Shown here in pieces: positions 51,527 to 58,294 of a stretch of 58,294 bases of DNA. Below the pieces are notes generated by a model that searched no databases, was not told the DNA's origin, and worked only from the letters and a program-made list of their open reading frames with translations. A program made the translations under genes and the position numbers. Within the stretch, counting starts at the first letter, position 1. Every line of letters begins with the position of its first letter. The DNA comes from Acidobacteriaceae bacterium (GTDB taxonomy: Bacteria > Acidobacteriota > Terriglobia > Terriglobales > Acidobacteriaceae). The stretch spans positions 1 through 58,294 of the forward strand of contig PLSM01000133.1 in the NCBI GenBank assembly GCA_003165075.1, in the 5' to 3' direction.

Positions 51527-51822
51527 TGAAGGGATTTAAGTTGGTGGCCTGCCGCGATGGCGGGATTGCGTTGAATGAACCGGCGCGGAGAGAGCTGAAT
51601 CGCCCACTCCCGCATCGGGGAGACAAGCCCGCATCACCAGGTCTCACCCCGGGGGTGCATCCCTTTATGGTAATTGCGAGGAGGGGCTGGGGGCAAAGGA
51701 TCGCAGCGAACGGCGAGCATTCGGTGTTCAGGGGCGAATTGGGCCATGTGAGTTGCAGGCTGACTGCAACTGCTTATGCTGGTTGGGAATTGGTCTCAGG
51801 TAGAAGAGGCGAAGGCCAAGCT
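51527..51822. other. Leader region of metK
   Basis: A 296-base gap between the RodZ-like gene and metK, both on the minus strand. It contains a GC hairpin around caccccgggggtg (51646-51658) and a duplicated word cccgcatc at 51610-51617 and 51628-51635. I compared it by eye with the SAM-I, SAM-II and SAH riboswitch cores and found no match. Confidence 0.4.
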
Positions 51823-52326
51823 CTAGTGGTAGAACCGGGAAATGACGTGCGCGATCATGGCGTGGGCGTTGGCGGTGACGGCATGCATGGGCAGCAAAGT
51901 GCTCCACCATCCGGCGCGGACTCCGAAATAGCGCACGGAGAAGAAGCCAGCCGCCGTCATGAGCAGCGCCAGCAGAACTACTCCTGCCCAGCGCAGACGA
52001 ATCTCGGCAGCTTCGCGTTGCTCTATGCGCGCTTTCCCCACGTTGGAGGCAAAGGTCGTCCAGCCCCGATCGTCGTCGTTCATCAGGCCCGAGGCGACGT
52101 ACGCGCTCAGAAACCGCTCGGTCCAGTCCCGCGCATCCAGTCCCAGCGCTCCCACATAGCCCCGCACAATACCTTTGCTGAGGATACCGCCAGGAAGAAG
52201 CCGAAATCTGTCTTGCTCGAGGGCAACCAGATGACGCTGGCTGATCTTTGTAACGGCGGTAATCTCCTCCAACGCGACGCCGCGAGATAACCGTTCAGTC
52301 CGAAGATCTTCTCCAAAACTTCCCAT
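51823..52326 (-). CDS. Short RodZ-like protein (HTH plus one TM)
   Basis: A 167-residue protein with a RodZ-type cytoplasmic helix-turn-helix (about residues 3-75: FGEDLRTERLSRGVALEEI, ISQRHLVALEQDRFRLLPGG and YVGALGLD). A basic linker and one membrane helix (about 115-135) follow. RodZ links the MreB cytoskeleton to the cell-wall machinery and sets cell shape. This protein stops about 30 residues after the helix, so the periplasmic DUF4115 domain of standard RodZ is absent. The start at 52326 is chosen from the conserved beginning MGSFGEDLR; the frame is open to 52422. Confidence 0.8.
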   Translation of the reverse strand: MGSFGEDLRTERLSRGVALEEITAVTKISQRHLVALEQDRFRLLPGGILSKGIVRGYVGALGLDARDWTERFLSAYVASGLMNDDDRGWTTFASNVGKARIEQREAAEIRLRWAGVVLLALLMTAAGFFSVRYFGVRAGWWSTLLPMHAVTANAHAMIAHVISRFYH

Positions 52327-52666
52327 CTGTAGCTCAAAAGGGGGATTGACCCCCGGGAGATTTCCACAATCACAATAAATTGCAAAGGCGTTTTGGTCAA
52401 AAGAAAAACTTGGGCAATTCACCTATTTTTGACACAAAAGTTTGGATTTGGAACTGCACTTGAGGTTACTTGTTTACTAGAGAATAACAGGCCTCCAGGG
52501 TTCATAAACGCCGCATTGGCTGCGTTTATTCCGGCCAGGCCGGAAGCGACTCGGCGGAGTCCGGGGGTTGGCAGTGCTTTGCGGCAGCGAATCCAGCAGT
52601 TCCGGCTGTTACCCTTGAGGGCAGGGACGTGGGTGATTTCGCCGTTCCCGGGAGCAATGCCCAGGC
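52327..52666. other. Intergenic region between divergent genes
   Basis: AT-rich part at 52360-52500 that probably holds the promoter of the RodZ-like gene. Two hairpins follow: ataaacgc (52504-52511) with gcgtttat (52522-52529), and ccggcc/ggccgg (52531-52543). No gene visible. Confidence 0.4.
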
Positions 52667-53770
52667 ATGAATAAGCTGGTAATCGCGAATCTGCTTCACC
52701 GTCCGCTTCGCTCCATCATCAGCGTGCTCGCGGTGGCTATTGAAGTGATCATGATCCTGTCCATCGTCGGCATCTTCATGGGCATGCTGAACGACCAGAA
52801 AGAGCGCACCAATGGCATTGGAGCCGATCTTCTGTTGCGCCCGACCAATGCCAGCTTTATGAATGGGGTAGGCGGAGCCCCTATGCCCGCAAAGAATATC
52901 GAGGCCATCCGCAAACTGCCTCATGTGGCAGTGGCCTCGCCGGTAATTCAGCACCTAAACACTGCGGGCTCCATTGAAGTGCTGTGGGGAATCGACTACC
53001 CCAGCTTTAATGCCCTGAAGCCCTTTGTGTTCGTCGCAGGGGGCCCATTCCAGGGACCTGCCGAGGTGATTGTCGACGATGTGTTTGCCCGCGCCGACGG
53101 TGGACACAAAGTGGGCGACACAATCCAGGTGATGAACCACCCGTTTCGCATCTCGGGCATCGTGGAGCACGGCAAGGGCGGCCGCAAGTTGCTTTCCATC
53201 GAGACCATGGGCGAACTGACGGGTGACGAAGGTAAAGCCTCGCTCTTCCTGATTAAATGCGACAACCCAGCCAATCAGCAGACCGTAATCCAGGAGATAC
53301 ACGCCACCCCCGGTCTGGAGAACAACGAGGTGGAGACTATTGACGACTGGTTAGCCCAGATGACTCCTGAGAAACTTCCCGGCTTTAACGTCGCCCTCAA
53401 CGTGGTGACAGGCATTGCAGTCATCGTTGGCTTCCTGGTGATCTTCCAGTCGATGTATACGGCGGTTCTCGAGCGGACCCGCGAGATCGGCATTCTCAAA
53501 TCGCTGGGATCGTCCAAGCTGACCATTGTCAGCATGGTGTTGCGCGAGACTGCCTTGCTGGCCATCGCAGGCGTATTGCTGGGCGTCGTGGGTACCTACG
53601 GCGTTCGTACCCTTCTCACTCTCAAGTTCCCCACACAGCACTTTGAGATCACTGCGCATTGGGTCGTCCAGGGCGCTCTCATAGCTTTTGCCGGGGCACT
53701 GTGCGGTGCGCTCTATCCCGCCTGGATGGCGGCACGTAAAGACCCCATCGATGCCCTGGCATACGAATAG
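52667..53770 (+). CDS. FtsX/MacB-type ABC transporter permease
   Basis: A 367-residue permease with the MacB/LolC layout: one N-terminal membrane helix (about 13-38), a large periplasmic domain (about 40-235), and three C-terminal helices (about 240-265, 295-320 and 330-355). Typical signatures are LERTREIGILKSLGSSKLTIV and the final YPAWMAARKDPIDALAYE. Such permeases work with a cytoplasmic ATPase in lipoprotein release or efflux. No ATPase gene is adjacent, so the partner must be encoded elsewhere. It is followed by a glycosyltransferase about 155 bases away. Confidence 0.86.
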   Translation: MNKLVIANLLHRPLRSIISVLAVAIEVIMILSIVGIFMGMLNDQKERTNGIGADLLLRPTNASFMNGVGGAPMPAKNIEAIRKLPHVAVASPVIQHLNTAGSIEVLWGIDYPSFNALKPFVFVAGGPFQGPAEVIVDDVFARADGGHKVGDTIQVMNHPFRISGIVEHGKGGRKLLSIETMGELTGDEGKASLFLIKCDNPANQQTVIQEIHATPGLENNEVETIDDWLAQMTPEKLPGFNVALNVVTGIAVIVGFLVIFQSMYTAVLERTREIGILKSLGSSKLTIVSMVLRETALLAIAGVLLGVVGTYGVRTLLTLKFPTQHFEITAHWVVQGALIAFAGALCGALYPAWMAARKDPIDALAYE

Positions 53771-53925
53771 GCATCCGGGGAGAGTGACGCCGTCTCCCGA
53801 GGCGCTCTGGGCCAGCCCTTGCGCTATCGCCGGCCACCGGCCTGGCAGCGGCCCAACGGTATAATTGCGACCTACTCACTTTCTTATTCCTCTGAGCAAC
53901 TTCTGGTTCTTTGGAGCACTGGTAA

Positions 53926-55500
53926 TTGCCGATTGGATCCAAACGATGGGTGTTTGCTGTCTGGCTGGCAGCGATTCTAGGATTTGCCGCTCTGCACGCG
54001 CTGCACTTGCGCGCCGATTTTCCAAACCACACGCCCTGGTTCAGCGACTGGGCCAAATACACCGATGAGGGCTGGTACGGGAATGCGGCCATCCGCGCCC
54101 ACCTGTTCGGTAACTGGTACCTGCCCGGCGACTTCAATCCCGCACCGGCCGTTCCGATGTGGCCGTTTCTGGAGTGGCTGCTGTTCTTCTTCACCGGGGT
54201 CACTGTTCAGGCAGCGCGAGGGCTCGCGGTTGGATTCTTCTTTGCCAACCTGCTGCTGAGCTATTTGCTGCTGCGGGCTCGCGGACCGCGCTGGATGGCG
54301 TTGCTGGCTCTCACTCTGCTGGTAACCAGCCCGTTTCTTTACTGTTTCAGCCGCCTCGCGATTCTGGAGCCGATGCTGACGACGTTGACGCTGGCAGTCC
54401 TGAACCTGGCGATCCGGTTGCCTCGAATGCGGCGGCCTCTGGCAGCGTCCGCGACGATTGGGCTGTTGTTCACGCTCATGCTGCTTACCAAGACCACGGC
54501 CGTGTTTCTGCTGCCGGCGCTGGCATGGGCCATGCTGCTGCCGCTGTGGGATGACCGCAGGAAGGCACTGCACTGCGGACTGGTCGCCGCCGGCGTCACG
54601 GCTGTGACGTTTGGCCTGTGGATGGCGTTGCTGGTCAGGAGCGGCCTGCTTGCCGACTATCGATATCTGTTTGTGGTCAACACTTACAAAAAGCCCCCGC
54701 AGCCCGACTGGCCGCTGCAGAGCCTGTGGTGGTCAATCCACGGAGGCCTCTGGATTGACCACATTCTGATTCCGCTGGCAGGGCTGATCGCGGTGGGCAT
54801 TGTCATGGCATGGCGCAGCCCGTGGGGCCGTGGACTGCTGCGGGATCCAGTTTTCGGCGCATCGGCGCTGGCCGTTGCCGGCTACATACTTTTCATGACC
54901 TACCAGGACCACCCCCAGCCTCGCTACTTTGCCGTGGTGGCGTTTTTCAGCTTCTTCATGGTGGCGCAAGGAGCGGCTGCGTTGTTGGATACGGCGGAGT
55001 GGCCGCGCAAGCTCGGCTGGGCCGTGATCGTACTGGCAGCAATTGCCGCAACGGTGAACGGGGCGTGGATTCTGAGCTACGTTGCACATCCTGAATACAC
55101 ATTTGTGGATGCGGCTCAGCGCCTCACCAGCTATATCGACCAGCATCCCAATGGCAAGCGGCTGCTGGTCTCAATCAGCAGCGACGAAATCACTCTAGCG
55201 ACCCACCTGCCCACCCTTTGCGACGACTTCGGCACGCAGGACCTGGCGTCGAAGCTCGGCCGTTACCAGCCCGGCTGGTACGCCACATGGAACGACTTCG
55301 ACCCCGGCACCCTGGAAGACATCCACACACGATTTACGCTGGAGCAGGTGGCCAGCTTCCGCGCATTCGATGACCCGCAGCGCAACGTTCTGGTGCTATT
55401 CAAATTGCATCCGTTGCCGGGGGGGCGGGTGCGGACCCGGGAGGAACAGAACCTGCAGGTTCCGCTCCCGGAGGACAAAATCGACATTCCAATCCAGTAG
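53926..55500 (+). CDS. GT39/ArnT-type membrane glycosyltransferase
   Basis: A 524-residue integral membrane protein with about eleven helices. The first periplasmic loop has TDEGWYGNAAIRAHL, with the Asp-Glu typical of the catalytic motif of GT-C enzymes (ArnT, PMT). The C-terminal third (about 380-524) is a soluble periplasmic domain. It should transfer a sugar from a polyprenyl-phosphate donor to lipid or protein. The start is not an ATG: TTG at 53926 gives the best N-terminus, with a GTG at 53950 as alternative. It is convergent with the outer-membrane protein gene, 40 bases away. Confidence 0.84.
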   Translation: MPIGSKRWVFAVWLAAILGFAALHALHLRADFPNHTPWFSDWAKYTDEGWYGNAAIRAHLFGNWYLPGDFNPAPAVPMWPFLEWLLFFFTGVTVQAARGLAVGFFFANLLLSYLLLRARGPRWMALLALTLLVTSPFLYCFSRLAILEPMLTTLTLAVLNLAIRLPRMRRPLAASATIGLLFTLMLLTKTTAVFLLPALAWAMLLPLWDDRRKALHCGLVAAGVTAVTFGLWMALLVRSGLLADYRYLFVVNTYKKPPQPDWPLQSLWWSIHGGLWIDHILIPLAGLIAVGIVMAWRSPWGRGLLRDPVFGASALAVAGYILFMTYQDHPQPRYFAVVAFFSFFMVAQGAAALLDTAEWPRKLGWAVIVLAAIAATVNGAWILSYVAHPEYTFVDAAQRLTSYIDQHPNGKRLLVSISSDEITLATHLPTLCDDFGTQDLASKLGRYQPGWYATWNDFDPGTLEDIHTRFTLEQVASFRAFDDPQRNVLVLFKLHPLPGGRVRTREEQNLQVPLPEDKIDIPIQ

Positions 55501-55540
55501 CCGAGAGAATGCCCAGCCAGCGGCGTGTCTGCGGTGCACC

Positions 55541-56389
55541 TCAGAACGGCACTCTCAGTGTGCCGATAAAGGCGTGGTTGTACTGGTTATAGTGCGTCGT
55601 GGCAATCTGGAGACCGCCTCCCGCGACGAAGGCAACGCGTTTGTGAATCGGGAAACGGCCGAATACGACGCCCGGCGTCACAAAGGTCTGCTTTTTGCCG
55701 CCGTTCGACCCCCCAAGCCAATAAATAGAATTGATTTCAGCCTCGGGCCACAACTGCTTCAGGGCGTGATATTGGAAAGTGGTATTCGAGACCACGGTGC
55801 GGCCTAACTTGTTCACGCTGCTGGTGGGAAGCGTCCCGCCCAGGGTGGCTTGCACATCGAACTTCCCCCATCCTTTGCCGCCGGCCAGGGTTGGCGTCAC
55901 TACGGCGCTGATGGAGCCGTTCTTGTAAGTCCCGGTGGGAATGCTGCCGCCCAGGAAACCGGTCAAGATGGCTTTGCCGTGCTCCTCATTGCACGACAGA
56001 AAGCGATACTTCAGCGTGAAAGAGACATCGCCCCAGCCATCCACGGCGCTGGGGTTCTCGTGATGCAGGCGTGGGGGCAGGTTGAGGAGCAGCTCGGTAT
56101 TGTGCGTGGGGATAAGCTCGAGGCCCTTACCGCCGTCGAGGTTCGTGACGTCGCCGGCGGGTGTCACCTGGTGCACGACATCGAAGCGGAACTCCTGCTC
56201 CAGCCGGGGCGTCACCGTGGCAACCGGAGTGACCCAATGGGGCTGGGCGGCCTGGGTTGCGGAGACGTGGTCCAGCCACCGGCCGACCCAGCTCTGAGAA
56301 ACAGTTGTGGATGGACTTTGCGCGCCAGCCGTCACCCCGGTTGCCATCAAACAGACAGAGAGGGGAAGAAACACTGCGGGGAATTTCAA
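55541..56389 (-). CDS. MetA-like outer-membrane beta-barrel (transporter) protein
   Basis: A 282-residue outer-membrane protein of the type found near phenol/meta-pathway genes (MetA-like putative transporter). After a signal peptide (KFPAVFLPLSVCLMATGVTAGAQ) come amphipathic strands and a C-terminus ending FIGTLRVPF, with a terminal Phe. The frame is open to an ATG at 56434. However, the consensus TATAAT at 56424-56429 lies inside that extension, so the start is placed at a TTG at 56389, preceded by AGGA. This also places the signal peptide at the true N-terminus. Substrate unknown. Divergent repeats upstream suggest regulation. Confidence 0.75.
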   Translation of the reverse strand: MKFPAVFLPLSVCLMATGVTAGAQSPSTTVSQSWVGRWLDHVSATQAAQPHWVTPVATVTPRLEQEFRFDVVHQVTPAGDVTNLDGGKGLELIPTHNTELLLNLPPRLHHENPSAVDGWGDVSFTLKYRFLSCNEEHGKAILTGFLGGSIPTGTYKNGSISAVVTPTLAGGKGWGKFDVQATLGGTLPTSSVNKLGRTVVSNTTFQYHALKQLWPEAEINSIYWLGGSNGGKKQTFVTPGVVFGRFPIHKRVAFVAGGGLQIATTHYNQYNHAFIGTLRVPF

Positions 56390-56423
56390 TGGTTTTTCCT
56401 GAAATTGGAATAATTTCAGGTCC

Positions 56424-56429
56424 ATTATA
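56424..56429 (-). promoter_or_regulatory. -10 box TATAAT of the outer-membrane protein gene
   Basis: A perfect TATAAT on the minus strand, about 35 bases before the chosen TTG start. There is no good -35 at normal spacing, which fits activator-dependent transcription from the repeats just upstream. Confidence 0.55.
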
Positions 56430-56440
56430 TTCAATAATTA

Positions 56441-56464
56441 GTCGATAATTCGACAAAATTCGAC
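56441..56464 (-). promoter_or_regulatory. Operator-like repeats upstream of the outer-membrane protein gene
   Basis: gtcga-taat-tcgac (56441-56454) is an inverted repeat, followed by a third half-site tcgac at 56460-56464. They lie at about -35 relative to the TATAAT box. A natural candidate binder is the HTH-TOBE protein encoded 80 bases away. Confidence 0.45.
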
Positions 56465-56542
56465 TTGATTAATACCGAAATCGCACTTAACCCCCGGCCG
56501 TCTTGCCTGTCGACCAATCGCCGATGCCTGTCCTCTGCAGTT

Positions 56543-56935
56543 TCATGGCCTTGCGATCATGACCTCGGTGGCCTTGATGAGCGCTATGGCTGTTTCGCCC
56601 TTCTGGATTGCCAGATCGCGCACGGCATCCGCGGTGATGATGGCCGTCACCCGCTGGCCGCCGACATCGAGCACCACTTTTGCAAGCAGGCCATCCACGA
56701 CGACCTCCACAACCGTGCCCAATAGTTGGTTGCGCCCGCTGATGCGGGGCGTATTGGCAGGAATGGCCCCTGCAGGCAGGAATTCGTCCAGGGCGTTGAG
56801 GGGAATCCGGTGATGTCCGCCAGGCGTCTTGACCGTTCGAATGCGGCCGGCCAGGATCCAGTGTTTGACGGCTGGGTAGCTGATACCGAGCTTTTCCGCC
56901 GCCTGGCGCGGAGTGAGCAGCGTGGATGAATTCAT
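56543..56935 (-). CDS. HTH-TOBE regulator (molybdate-type)
   Basis: A 130-residue protein. A MerR/excisionase-type helix-turn-helix fills about residues 6-50 (LTPRQAAEKLGISYPAVKHW and GGHHRIPLNALDEF). A single TOBE/Mop domain fills about 62-128 (GRNQLLGTVVEVVVDGLLAK, VTAIITADAVRDL and KGETAIALIKATEVM). TOBE/Mop domains bind molybdate or tungstate, as in ModE. This has a different DNA-binding domain and only one Mop unit, so an oligomer would be needed for binding. The start at 56935 fits the HTH; the frame is open to 57046. It is upstream of the outer-membrane protein gene and divergent from hppA. Confidence 0.85.
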   Translation of the reverse strand: MNSSTLLTPRQAAEKLGISYPAVKHWILAGRIRTVKTPGGHHRIPLNALDEFLPAGAIPANTPRISGRNQLLGTVVEVVVDGLLAKVVLDVGGQRVTAIITADAVRDLAIQKGETAIALIKATEVMIARP

Positions 56936-57168
56936 GGGATGTCGATTGCCTCCATCCACCGTACTGTAAACGGCCTCGCACGAGGCTGGCTGGAAATCTT
57001 TGATTTCAGGCGCGGAAGGCGCGGACCCTGAACCCTGTGACTGCAATCACTCGACAGTGGGGGACCCGTTTGATAGCCTTCCGATGGCTTCGCCCCAGTG
57101 TTCTGAGAGGTCGCCTTTTTCATGGGGTCGTGGGTGAAACGGCTTCAAACCATTCGTCGGGAGGACTC

Positions 57169-58294
<1,126 letters not shown>

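Noticed and set aside
51527..51822. Possible SAM riboswitch before metK
   Set aside because: I looked for the SAM-I, SAM-II and SAH cores on the minus strand by eye and found none; only GC hairpins are present. A covariance-model search would settle it.

Overview
The window looks like an ordinary chromosomal stretch of a Gram-negative, GC-rich acidobacterium (Terriglobia/Acidobacteriaceae type). The taxonomic reading is an inference from protein families: an Oar-like giant outer-membrane receptor followed by a VWA-domain secreted protein of the acidobacterial type, a DUF2934 protein, many Tat-exported oxidoreductases and glycosidases, a divergent membrane pyrophosphatase, and REP-like intergenic hairpins. 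I see no integrase, transposase, phage gene or CRISPR array.

Layout. 0.2-10.7 kb: small membrane protein, PpiD/SurA-type foldase, 4-alpha-glucanotransferase (malQ), an ABC exporter pair, and a large TPR protein. 11-17.6 kb: secreted five-bladed-propeller glycosidase, small zinc-finger-like protein, purH, rhomboid protease, Tat-exported aldo/keto reductase, XRE regulator, GNAT acetyltransferase. 17.7-23.3 kb: Oar-like receptor plus VWA protein, separated by a REP-like hairpin. 23.6-25.8 kb: SDR with an altered catalytic motif, DUF5522 protein overlapping it tail to tail, KdsC-like phosphatase with an insertion, small membrane protein.

25.8-37.7 kb is the main accessory block and reads as carbohydrate catabolism. 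It holds a GH2 beta-mannosidase-like enzyme, a six-hairpin glycosidase-like protein and an alpha-L-rhamnosidase-like enzyme. With them are a Gfo/Idh/MocA oxidoreductase, a sugar isomerase-like TIM barrel, a DUF6599 protein and an aldo/keto reductase with two 4Fe-4S motifs. At least four of these start with a twin-arginine signal, so much of the chemistry should be periplasmic. The Gfo/Idh + TIM-barrel pair resembles the oxidation/elimination logic of keto-glycoside cleavage and is the best candidate here for an under-described system.

37.9-40.1 kb: DUF2934 protein, a 53-residue membrane peptide, tRNA-Ala(GGC), a quinone-reductase-like enzyme. 40.3-43.6 kb: ECF sigma factor, an overlapping anti-sigma factor whose C-terminus looks like a TonB C-terminal domain, and an exported TPR protein whose ribosome-binding site lies in a hairpin. 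43.7-49.5 kb: a head-to-tail run of rnc, two signal peptidases I in tandem, an AsmA-family protein and a HAD phosphatase. 49.5-52.3 kb (minus strand): alpha-carbonic anhydrase, metK, and a short RodZ-like protein. 52.7-58.3 kb: FtsX-type permease without its ATPase, GT39-type glycosyltransferase, a MetA-like outer-membrane protein with a strong -10 box and operator-like repeats, an HTH-TOBE (molybdate-type) regulator, and the start of a divergent hppA running off the right edge.

Coordinates use start codons chosen from Shine-Dalgarno sites, signal peptides or gene overlaps; uncertain starts are flagged. All function calls are by eye from motifs; no database search was possible.
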